In this document: piece after piece, positions 32,654 to 39,906 of the stretch
Numbering within the stretch: the first letter of the stretch is position 1
How the letters are laid out: every line of letters begins with the position of its first letter
NCBI RefSeq assembly: GCF_900890425.1
Contig: NZ_CAAHFG010000001.1
Location: 3,410,001-3,474,000, forward strand
Reading direction: 5' to 3'
Length of the DNA: 64,000 nt
From: Pontiella desulfatans
GTDB lineage: Bacteria > Verrucomicrobiota > Kiritimatiellia > Kiritimatiellales > Pontiellaceae
Notes under the pieces: model-generated
Told to the model about the DNA's origin: nothing
The model's database searches: none
Seen by the model: the letters and a program-made list of their open reading frames with translations, nothing else
Translations under genes and position numbers: made by a program

Positions 32654-33376
32654 CTATGCGGCCACAGGGCGTGGCGGGTGTTCAGCCGCCACGATTGCCA
32701 GCTCCTGGCCATTGCCACCAACCCGCTCGAACAGCTTAAAGCATCGCGAACACACCGCTTCGACTTCGATATTTCTATCCGCCCAAACCTCCTGTCCGCA
32801 TTCGCATCTATAGAGGATTTTTCGTAGCGGTTTTCTGATCGGTTCATCACTTTCACCCTCCACCATCGGGTGGTGCGGTGAAAACCCAAGCGCTTCTAGC
32901 TTCCTTCGCAAATCGGGCGACACGGCCAACGTTGCGCCGTTGCCCACCTGCGCATGAATACCGACGGATGCCGCCATCCCCACAAACTGGCTGTTGTGAT
33001 ACCGCTGACGATGGCCGACGTGCCCAAACAGGTGCTGGTACAGATGGATCATTTCATGCAACAGCGTCACGGCGACATCGGATTCGCTCCGGCCAAAATG
33101 CCGCGAGTTCAAATGGATTCGATGCTTCGCCCCAATCTCATCCCGGCCGATCCGGTAATACCCATACCGCACGATCAGATCCGCCCCTATCGAAATCACC
33201 GCCTTCGGCAGTTTGTCCGCAAAGAAGATACCGTTGAGTTGGTCATACAACACATTCATCCGATGCGCGATCCGGCTGTACGCCCAGCCACTCGCTTTTG
33301 TTTCGTGGTCACGGATGGCATCGATCACCTGCTCGGTCGCGTCATGCCCTCCATTCCGTTCACATGCTTCAGTCAT
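32654..33376 (-). CDS. SprT-like zinc metallopeptidase
   Basis: 240-aa SprT/Spartan-like protein. The peptidase core has LLHEMIHLYQH (His107-Glu108-His111) and a later GHRQRYHNSQF supplying the third ligand. The C-terminal zinc ribbon has CECG and CSRC pairs (about 203-222). Relatives cleave DNA-protein crosslinks; on mobile elements they may clear proteins from DNA. The start at 33376 (MTEACERNGG) follows GGTGAGA and a GCAAAGAC-type hairpin, and overlaps the upstream stop. An in-frame start at 33454 is less likely. Confidence 0.85.
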   Translation of the reverse strand: MTEACERNGGHDATEQVIDAIRDHETKASGWAYSRIAHRMNVLYDQLNGIFFADKLPKAVISIGADLIVRYGYYRIGRDEIGAKHRIHLNSRHFGRSESDVAVTLLHEMIHLYQHLFGHVGHRQRYHNSQFVGMAASVGIHAQVGNGATLAVSPDLRRKLEALGFSPHHPMVEGESDEPIRKPLRKILYRCECGQEVWADRNIEVEAVCSRCFKLFERVGGNGQELAIVAAEHPPRPVAA

Positions 33377-33905
33377 TCTTCTCACCCTGGCAGCCCGTCT
33401 TTTGCGGACTTGCTCCTGCCCGGTCGGGGCAAGGCGCCGGAAACGCCTGCTCATTCTGCTTCAACCGCCCTTCCAGCCATTTGATCAAGATCCGGATGCT
33501 TTCGTTGCAGACCGCGATGATATGCCGGTCAAACTTACGGGAGCCCCTGCCACACATCGCAGGCAGCCTGCAAAAATGCACGGGTGGATAGTAGCCCAAA
33601 TTGATAAAGCTCTCGCAGATTTCCCAGGTCATGTCCATGCCGCCGCCAGTTAGTGCCAAATAGTATTCGTCGTCCATCTGGATGATGGTTGTATTCACCA
33701 GCTTTGCCCTGAAATCATCCGGCACCTCGAAACTTTCGCCCAGCGGGTACATATAGTTCATCATCGGCATATACCGGTCTTCGTCTTCCTCACTTGTCAC
33801 CAGTGGAACTTCCCAATGCTCCATGTAGCCTTCGGAAAAATCAAAATCCTGCGGCTTGGAATCGATCAATTCGCAGCTTAGTCCCTCATACGTACATTCT
33901 TTCAT
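33369..33905 (-). CDS. Conserved hypothetical protein of mobile elements
   Basis: 178-aa acidic protein (MKECTYEGLSCELIDSKPQDF...). The string DEYYLALTGGGMDMTWEICE (about 79-98) resembles a hypothetical family carried by phages and plasmids; its function is not known to me. The last 40 residues are rich in Pro/Cys/Gln and overlap the SprT start by 8 bp. GAGGTGA precedes the ATG at 33905, behind another leader hairpin. Confidence 0.7.
   Translation of the reverse strand: MKECTYEGLSCELIDSKPQDFDFSEGYMEHWEVPLVTSEEDEDRYMPMMNYMYPLGESFEVPDDFRAKLVNTTIIQMDDEYYLALTGGGMDMTWEICESFINLGYYPPVHFCRLPAMCGRGSRKFDRHIIAVCNESIRILIKWLEGRLKQNEQAFPAPCPDRAGASPQKTGCQGEKND
33393..33409 (-). promoter_or_regulatory. Leader hairpin, GCAAAGAC type, copy 3
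   Basis: Minus strand GTCCG-CAAAAGA-CGGGC (one G-U pair), ending 16 nt upstream of the SprT ATG, inside the 3' end of the 33369 gene. Confidence 0.5.
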
Positions 33906-33923
33906 TTCATTTCACCTCGGCGA

Positions 33924-33940
33924 ACCCGTCTATCGCGGAT
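33924..33940 (-). promoter_or_regulatory. Leader hairpin, GCAAAGAC type, copy 4
   Basis: Minus strand ATCCG-CGATAGA-CGGGT, ending 18 nt upstream of the ATG at 33905. Confidence 0.45.
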
Positions 33941-33979
33941 TTGCTCGCAGCCCGGCCTAGGGCAAATCCCCGGATGGCA

Positions 33980-33994
33980 AAAAAAGTGGGACGC
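33980..33994 (+). promoter_or_regulatory. TGGGAC operator-like motif, copy 5
   Basis: AAAAAAGTGGGACGCC lies 48-53 nt upstream of the ATG at 34040. It is between divergent genes 33905 (minus) and 34040 (plus). Confidence 0.4.
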
Positions 33995-34039
33995 CTTAGC
34001 CATAGTTGAGAGCACATTAACCAAAGAAAGGAACCAACC

Positions 34040-34198
34040 ATGAATACTCCCTATGGAAACAACAGGCCGCTGGGCGGCAACAATACGCTGAACATCATGC
34101 GCAACAACCAGCAGCAGCAGATGGAGCAAATGCGGCGCATGCAGGAAGAACAGCGGCGCCGGATGGTGCGTGACCCTCATCGTCCGCACATGGGCTAA
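34040..34198 (+). CDS. Small Asn/Gln/Met/Arg-rich protein, 52 aa
   Basis: Reads MNTPYGNNRPLGGNNTLNIM, then a run of Gln/Met/Arg (NNQQQQMEQMRRMQEEQRRR), and ends RPHMG before TAA. AAAGGAA lies about 7 nt before the ATG. It is low-complexity, probably a single helix with a basic tail, and is the first gene of a plus-strand operon leading to HerA module 2 (10 bp to the next start). Too short for homology judgement. Confidence 0.6.
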   Translation: MNTPYGNNRPLGGNNTLNIMRNNQQQQMEQMRRMQEEQRRRMVRDPHRPHMG

Positions 34199-34208
34199 GG
34201 AGCATTCC

Positions 34209-34778
34209 ATGGGGCTTGCAGATATTTTGCGGTGGGTGGCCAACCGGCTGGATCCAAACAGGAACCAGCCCCCGCCCGCAATGCCCCGGCCAGCGCCGGG
34301 CAACCAGCACCAGGCGGGAGGTGGAGCATTCCACGTCCCGCCCGGCATGCACACGGTCTTGACCGAGGATCAGCAGGCCACGGTCGATGGCGTCCAGAAC
34401 CTGGAATACCACCGCCGCACGCTGCATATGAAGGACGGCAACAACGGAAAATACCGCGCCTTCCAGAAAAACTCACAAATCCTGGGCGGGTGCGGCTGTG
34501 TAAGCAGCAGTCCGATGGATGTCGCGTTCCTCTCGCAGGTCACCGGCCTGCCGGTCTGCAAGGATTGCGAAAAGCAGATCAACCGCATGCGCGCAATGAC
34601 GCGCAACGAGGAAAGCACCTGCAACCACAAAGTAGCCATACACGAACTCCGGCGTGTACCGGGTCACGGCTACATGTGCCCCTACTGCCTGGTTGAGTTC
34701 CAGAAGGAGGCGCGCAAGCGGCGGCTCCTCGGCATAGTCACTTTCTTTATACGACCATTAATGAAACTACCATCATGA
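34209..34778 (+). CDS. Zinc-binding hypothetical protein of the HerA-2 operon
   Basis: 189-aa protein: an N-terminal helix (MGLADILRWVANRLDPN), a Pro/Ala-rich linker, then several Cys/His pairs (GGCGCVSS, CKDCEKQ, CNHK, CPYCLVEF) that look like two zinc sites, and a hydrophobic C-terminal stretch (LLGIVTFFIRPLM) that may touch the membrane. AGGAG lies 6 nt before the ATG. The stop overlaps the HerA-like start (ATGA). It is probably an accessory factor of the ATPase. Confidence 0.72.
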   Translation: MGLADILRWVANRLDPNRNQPPPAMPRPAPGNQHQAGGGAFHVPPGMHTVLTEDQQATVDGVQNLEYHRRTLHMKDGNNGKYRAFQKNSQILGGCGCVSSSPMDVAFLSQVTGLPVCKDCEKQINRMRAMTRNEESTCNHKVAIHELRRVPGHGYMCPYCLVEFQKEARKRRLLGIVTFFIRPLMKLPS

Positions 34779-36805
34779 AAACTGAACAACCGATCCCGAA
34801 ATTGGATTCTCTGTTCCAGCAACTCCGCAAAGCGGGGCTGGATCGGATTCCGCATACCCACGATCTGATGGAATGGGCACAGATCGACCCCGACGATTCC
34901 TCCATTATCCGGCTATTGCAGGAAGCGCTGGAGGAGGAAGGAACAATCCTGCAACTCAATCCCGATCCGTTTCGCCCGACCATGCCCCACAACCAGCAGG
35001 AAGTTTCCGGCGACCTTCACCTGGGGTATCTGCCCCAAAACGGGTTCCCGTACGGAATCTCCATACAACAACTGATCTACCACCTACTCGTGCTAGGCCG
35101 CACGGGCGGAGGCAAAACGACATTGATCCGACATCTGCTGCATCAGTTGGTGCAAAATATTCCCGACATCAAACTCCTAATACTGGAACGCAAACAGGAA
35201 TATACCGACCTACTGAATCTATCCCCCGAACCGTTCCATGTGCTCGATGTAAAACGCCTGCGATTCAATGTTCTCAAACCGCCTCCGGGCGTCCCCCTGC
35301 ATATGTGGCTTTCCGTTTTCACACAGATGTTGACCAACTACATGGACATCCGCATCGCCAGCAGTGGGTTTCTACTGGAACTCGCACTTGATCTTATCGC
35401 CGATTCAGAAGGCTCCTTTCCCTCACTAAGAGATCTCCATAACCATATCAAAAAACAAAAATACAAACCTGCATCCACCATGGCACGGCATCAAGAAACG
35501 GTACTCATCCGTCTTTCAGCCCTGCTCAATATGCTGCCCGGCGTGTTCGACAGCGGAAACGGGCTGGATATCCGCGACATCCTAGCAAACCACACCCTGT
35601 TCCTGCTTCATGACATCCCGCACCTGGCCATGCAAAATTTCATGTTCAGCCTGATCATGGCGCAGGCTTTCTTCTACCGAACCATGGTGGAGGGGCATCA
35701 GCCCTCCCTGCGCAACTTGATGGTACTCGACGAGGCATCAGCACTGTTTCGCCGTAGTGATGAAATCAAGGAAAACGATTCCTACCTCTCCTACATGGTC
35801 TCTCAGGCACGCGGGTACGGTATAGGTTTGATTGCCGCTGGCCAGAGTTCAACCGACCTTAGCCACACCCTACTTGCGAATACCGGCACCAAAATCGTCG
35901 TCGGTGGCCTTGGTCGCTCAGAAGACGCCGACCTTTTCTTGCGCCAGCGACCCATTACATTGGAACAACGGCACCACGTGATGAGCCACCCGGATGTCGG
36001 ACGAGCCTTCAGTGCTGATGGTCGCTACCCCTACCTGCTTGAGTGTGGAATTAATCCGCCACCAAATAATGCTGCGCTTGATGATGCTGCATTGGAGCAG
36101 CACATTAGAAAAACAGTAGTGGATTTGAGAATCGCACCGCTACTGCCGCCACCTTCGCCCAAGCCAAACGCGAAGCCTACGGAGAAGAAGGAGATTGCCG
36201 ATGACTTGCTCCGTATTCTACTGGACATCCAATATACCCCGTTCCAACTACTCCGTGATCGCGCCAATAAATTGAAAATGAAACCCGTCGCCCTCCATGA
36301 CCAAATCAAAAAGCTTATCCAACAGGGCATGATGAAAGACCACCCGGTTCATATCAAACGCGGCTCGCCGCGCGATCTCTATGAAGTAACTGCAAAGGGT
36401 GCTGGATTGACTAAAGTACCGATCACTAAAATGAAAGGGCGCGGCGGTTACTTGCATAAATTCTATCAAATGAAGATCGCGGAATTCTGGAAAGCCAAAG
36501 GATGGAAAGTAGAGATAGAAGGCTTATGCGACAGCAAGAATGCAGACCTCGTCATAACCCACCGTTCCGATGGCACGGCCGTCGCCATCGAAATCGAACT
36601 CAACTTTGAAGCCAACCCCGACCATGTGATCCACAATATTTTAAAAGACCTTGAATCTGACCGTGTAGAAAAGGTGATCACCCTTGTACCGAAAAAACCT
36701 ATCCTAAAAAAACTAGAGAAGCTGATTAGAGACACGGAAGAATTGAGCGGCAAGATCGGCAGAATCGAACTGGCCTGCACCTACAACCATTGGGAGGACA
36801 AATAA
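34775..36805 (+). CDS. HerA-like ATPase fused to a PD-(D/E)XK nuclease domain (module 2)
   Basis: 676-aa paralogue of the protein at 25375. Walker A GRTGGGKT (108-115), an ERKQEYTDLL segment matching DWKRNYRDLL of module 1, LKPPPGVPLHMWL matching LIPPPGTDLKVWL, and Walker B NLMVLDEASALF (about 310-320). Glutamines sit in VSQARGYGIGLIAAGQSS. A winged-helix linker is followed by a nuclease-like domain with ADLVITHRSDGTAVAIEIEL (Asp, Glu-x-Glu, about 590-610). Start and stop both overlap the neighbours, so it lies in a five-gene operon with a zinc protein and two small membrane proteins. DNA pumping during transfer, replication or defence is likely; which of these is unknown. Confidence 0.88.
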   Translation: MKTEQPIPKLDSLFQQLRKAGLDRIPHTHDLMEWAQIDPDDSSIIRLLQEALEEEGTILQLNPDPFRPTMPHNQQEVSGDLHLGYLPQNGFPYGISIQQLIYHLLVLGRTGGGKTTLIRHLLHQLVQNIPDIKLLILERKQEYTDLLNLSPEPFHVLDVKRLRFNVLKPPPGVPLHMWLSVFTQMLTNYMDIRIASSGFLLELALDLIADSEGSFPSLRDLHNHIKKQKYKPASTMARHQETVLIRLSALLNMLPGVFDSGNGLDIRDILANHTLFLLHDIPHLAMQNFMFSLIMAQAFFYRTMVEGHQPSLRNLMVLDEASALFRRSDEIKENDSYLSYMVSQARGYGIGLIAAGQSSTDLSHTLLANTGTKIVVGGLGRSEDADLFLRQRPITLEQRHHVMSHPDVGRAFSADGRYPYLLECGINPPPNNAALDDAALEQHIRKTVVDLRIAPLLPPPSPKPNAKPTEKKEIADDLLRILLDIQYTPFQLLRDRANKLKMKPVALHDQIKKLIQQGMMKDHPVHIKRGSPRDLYEVTAKGAGLTKVPITKMKGRGGYLHKFYQMKIAEFWKAKGWKVEIEGLCDSKNADLVITHRSDGTAVAIEIELNFEANPDHVIHNILKDLESDRVEKVITLVPKKPILKKLEKLIRDTEELSGKIGRIELACTYNHWEDK

Positions 36806-37002
36806 TGGACTACTACCGTATATTCAAGATCGGACTCCTTGTGTTCGGCATACTGCTGCTACGCCAGTGGATGCCGGAGCTGTTCCAAAACGTCAGTGGC
36901 ATACTGCCATCATCCCGCCACAATCCGCAATACAACCTTTTCGCATGGATCATGATCTTCATCGCAACCGCCGGACTGATCCGGCTGCTGAACCGATTCT
37001 AG
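36805..37002 (+). CDS. Small two-pass membrane protein
   Basis: 65-aa protein with two hydrophobic helices (FKIGLLVFGILLLRQW and NLFAWIMIFIATAGLIRLL). The ATG shares a base with the HerA-like stop (TAATG), with GGGAGG upstream, so the two are translated together. It has no known family. It is the likely membrane anchor or pore partner of module 2. Confidence 0.68.
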   Translation: MDYYRIFKIGLLVFGILLLRQWMPELFQNVSGILPSSRHNPQYNLFAWIMIFIATAGLIRLLNRF

Positions 37003-37014
37003 GGAGCAAACACC

Positions 37015-37212
37015 ATGGACTGGAAAAACGTACTCGGACTTATCGGCCTGATCCTTCTGCTGGTTTACGGCCCCGATATTCTGGAGCAAGCACATACCAA
37101 CTCGCCCTTCACCCACTTCTCCCATCTTGGTACAGTGCCAAGTAGATTGCTCTCGCTAGGCGTTCTACTATTAACCGCCCTCCTTGCTATTAAGCTTTGG
37201 CGAAAAAAGTAA
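37015..37212 (+). CDS. Small two-pass membrane protein
   Basis: 65-aa protein with two transmembrane helices (VLGLIGLILLLVYGPDIL and LLSLGVLLLTALLAIKLW) and a basic end (RKK). AGGGAG precedes the ATG. It is the last gene of the module-2 operon, 12 bp after the previous stop. No known family. Confidence 0.66.
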   Translation: MDWKNVLGLIGLILLLVYGPDILEQAHTNSPFTHFSHLGTVPSRLLSLGVLLLTALLAIKLWRKK

Positions 37213-37667
37213 AGAACCCAGTTCGCCATAGCAAATTCAGGTCGGCCCGGTTTGATAGCGATACAAACTTCTCTAAAGCGACTCTCCGTTCGGGTCGCTA
37301 CGATGTTGATAGCGATTTAAACTTGGAACCCAAAAAGTTATGTTACTCCATGACAACATATTGAAACTAAACAGTGTGAAACTGGTTCAAATCGTTCAAA
37401 TCGACTCGCTTTTTTAACATTCATCTTGGACGGTAGTCCTGACAGGATAGCAGTACTCTTAGCCCCTCGCGCACCCCAACTACCCGAACAGCATTTGAAT
37501 ATCTCCATCCAGATTTTTCTGCTTCCAAATCCGGCTTTCGGGTCGCGCGGAATCCCCCAGTTCGATAAGTTTACAAATTCTTTGACTTCCCGAGAGGCAC
37601 GGAAACTTATCCGACGCCTTAACATATTGTCGGCGAGGTTGATTTGATTTATGGGGTGTAGGGATAG
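37213..37667. other. Non-coding region with direct repeats before the transposon
   Basis: About 450 bases without a gene. TTTGATAGCGATACAAACTT (37251-37270) and GTTGATAGCGATTTAAACTT (37305-37324) are a direct repeat. Between them is the hairpin AGCGAC-N11-GTCGCT (37277-37299). The rest is presumably transposon end and spacer; the IS boundary is not resolved. Confidence 0.5.
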
Positions 37668-38744
37668 ATGAACTGTTATTTGAGTATTTTTCAGGCCTTC
37701 ACGCTGCTTTTACAGGAGAGGTTTCGTCCACGATATGATGCCCGACTTCAACTCCTGACCTATCAGGTAAAAATGCTTCGATCCCGGATTGATGAATCCA
37801 AGATTTATACTACGCCGCAGGAACGAGCTGAACTGCTCCGATTGGGAGAGCAACTTGACCATGATATTTCGGATGTGATGCTGGTCGTGCAGCCTGCCAC
37901 CTACCGGGGCTGGCTGAGGCAACGTAATCCCAATCGAAAGAAGCGTGGAGCCGGCCGCCCGGGAACAGCCCAGGCCACCATTAATCTGGTCATGAGAATG
38001 GCAAGGGAAAACCTTGGCTGGGGCTACTCCAGGATTCTGGGTGAGCTGAAAAAATTCGGCATCCGCATTGGCCGAACAACGATTCAGGACATTCTTAAAC
38101 GGGAAGGTCACTACCCCGTTCCAGACAAGACCATCGGACACCCTTCCGGCAACTGGAAACAGTTCGTCGGATCGCACATGGATACATTGGTTGCGTGCGA
38201 TTTTTTCGCGAAGCCCGTCCTGACCTGGAAGGGATGGGTCGATGCCTACGTGCTGGTGTTTATCCATCTCGGAAGCCGGAGGGTTTTCATGAGCCCGGCG
38301 ACATTTCATCCACATGATGAATGGGCGTTGCAACAGGCGAGGAACGCCGCAATGTGGCTCGAGGACATTGGAGTCCGGGCAACCGGCTTGATCCGGGACC
38401 GGGACACCAAATACAGCTATCGGTTTGATGCATTTTGGAAAAGCGAGGGTATTGAGCCGAAAAAGATTCCTGTACGCGCCCCTATGGCGAATTCTTATTG
38501 CGAAAATTACATCGGGAAGCTTAAACACGAGTGCCTCAACCACTTTGTTTGTTTCAGCATGGATCATCTTGATTACATCAATAGAGAATGGCTTTCGTAT
38601 TACCACACCCAGCGACCACATCAGGGAACAGACATCGGCAACAACGTTCTTGATGCTGATTTCAGACCGGCTGAGACGGGTGAAGTCAAACAGGAAGAAC
38701 GTCTCGGCGGCATCATCTCTTGGTACTATAGAGAAGCCGCATAG
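37668..38744 (+). CDS. DDE transposase with rve integrase core
   Basis: 358-aa transposase. The N-terminal helical and helix-turn-helix part carries GWGYSRILGELKKFGIRIGR. The integrase catalytic core (about 165-300) has Asp (LVACDFF), Asp (LIRDRDTKY) and Glu (CENYIGKLKHE), followed by HTQRPHQG. This is the IS3/IS481-like rve class, of a single-frame type often seen in Planctomycetes and related phyla. It appears intact. Terminal inverted repeats were not identified, so the element's ends are left open. Confidence 0.88.
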   Translation: MNCYLSIFQAFTLLLQERFRPRYDARLQLLTYQVKMLRSRIDESKIYTTPQERAELLRLGEQLDHDISDVMLVVQPATYRGWLRQRNPNRKKRGAGRPGTAQATINLVMRMARENLGWGYSRILGELKKFGIRIGRTTIQDILKREGHYPVPDKTIGHPSGNWKQFVGSHMDTLVACDFFAKPVLTWKGWVDAYVLVFIHLGSRRVFMSPATFHPHDEWALQQARNAAMWLEDIGVRATGLIRDRDTKYSYRFDAFWKSEGIEPKKIPVRAPMANSYCENYIGKLKHECLNHFVCFSMDHLDYINREWLSYYHTQRPHQGTDIGNNVLDADFRPAETGEVKQEERLGGIISWYYREAA

Positions 38745-39175
38745 TTTCCCATGCGTCATCATTAGAAACAGTCCCCTCCCCGTTCTGAATGAACGGAAAA
38801 TTCAATACGTCCTGATTGCGCAATTTTGGCTGTTTTCCAAATTTTCATTCGTCGGCTTTACTATTTTCAGCACATTTACCGATTCGATTTTTGTTTCAAA
38901 CAGCTGCATTCATTCTAATTTCATTGGCTAAACTCGCTGCGATTAATTTCCGGACGGTGCAGGGCGGACATATGATCAGAAGGCGTGGCAACGAGAGTCG
39001 TTCTGCGGCTCCTGTGGGGAGCCGCTAAAGACGACACTGCGCCGGGATGAGCCATTACAGGTTGATCCCTATCCAGAGAACGCCCCGCCAAAGAAATTAC
39101 ACATTCCGTTGAACGGTATACGCCTCTTCCTCCTCCCCGTAGTCAGCTCGGGGGAAGCCTGATAATTTGTCGGGC
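38745..39175. other. Spacer between two transposons
   Basis: No gene. It contains the perfect hairpin GCGGCTCC-TGTGG-GGAGCCGC (39005-39025). Presumably it is made of IS ends and fragmented element DNA. Confidence 0.4.
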
Positions 39176-39505
39176 ATGGATACGAATGAAAGCAATGGAA
39201 TGGGGCGAGCCTCTTATACAGAGGAGGAACGCCGGGAGTTGATCGAAGAGTTCAATGGTGCCGGGCTAACTCAGGCGGCATTCTGCCGGGAATGGAATAT
39301 TAATCCGAAAACGCTGGCTCGTTGGTTGCGCCTTGAACGACAGGAGCAGGAACCTGCTTTTTACGAGGTGGAGTTGCGGCCTGATGCCGCCGAGCCGGAT
39401 GAGGTGCGGATCTGTCTGCCGAACCGGATTGAGGTGATGGTGCCGGTTGCATCGCCGAAAGAACTCGGTGCTGTTCTGCGGGAGGCGGCCGGATGTTTGG
39501 ATTAA
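39176..39505 (+). CDS. tnpA: IS66 accessory protein TnpA
   Basis: 109-aa protein with an N-terminal helix-turn-helix (YTEEERRELIEEFNGAGLTQ and FCREWNINPKTLARWLR), as in IS66 TnpA. It is required with TnpB for efficient IS66 transposition. The ATG at 39176 is preferred to a TTG at 39167. It overlaps tnpB by 13 bp. Confidence 0.88.
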   Translation: MDTNESNGMGRASYTEEERRELIEEFNGAGLTQAAFCREWNINPKTLARWLRLERQEQEPAFYEVELRPDAAEPDEVRICLPNRIEVMVPVASPKELGAVLREAAGCLD

Positions 39506-39867
39506 GCAACTCTATCCGGGTGTACCTGGCGGTGGAGCCGGTGGACCTGCGAAAAAGTTTTAACGGCCTTCATGGCGTTGTGCTGGATCGGTTGAATGAA
39601 GATCCGTGTTCAGGGGCGTTGTATGTGTTTACGAATCGTCGTCGGAACCGGATCAAGACGCTGTACTGGGACGGCACCGGTATGTGGGTGGCCATCAAGC
39701 GGCTGGAGAAAGGATGCTTTAGCTGGCCGAAGGGCGTTGCCGCGAACGAGAAGCTTGATCTCGCGCCCGAGGCGCTGGCGCTGCTGCTCGATGGAGTCGA
39801 TCTGAAACAGGGATCGTTTAAGCCGTGGTATCAGCGCTGCTTTTTTTTGCATTTTTCCTGCTCTTGA
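39493..39867 (+). CDS. tnpB: IS66 Orf2-family protein TnpB
   Basis: 124-aa protein with the family hallmarks VYLAVEPVDLRKSFNGLHGV, LYVFTNRRRNRIKTLYWDGTG and LLLDGVDLKQG. Length is normal for the family, apart from an unusual hydrophobic end (CFFLHFSCS) after KPWYQR. It is translationally coupled to tnpA. Confidence 0.92.
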   Translation: MFGLSNSIRVYLAVEPVDLRKSFNGLHGVVLDRLNEDPCSGALYVFTNRRRNRIKTLYWDGTGMWVAIKRLEKGCFSWPKGVAANEKLDLAPEALALLLDGVDLKQGSFKPWYQRCFFLHFSCS

Positions 39868-39906
39868 TGCCGCCATTTTCCGGTCGGTTTTGGTATAATA
39901 TACGGC

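Noticed and set aside
34746-34753. TTTATACG as a further TATA box 25 nt before the HerA-2 ATG
   Set aside because: That gene is coupled to the preceding one by an ATGA overlap inside an operon, so no promoter is needed. The box lies inside coding sequence and is not preceded by CGAAA.
37338-37625. 95-codon minus-strand frame before the transposase
   Set aside because: No ribosome site and no family features. It lies in a transposon-edge region; the composition looks random.
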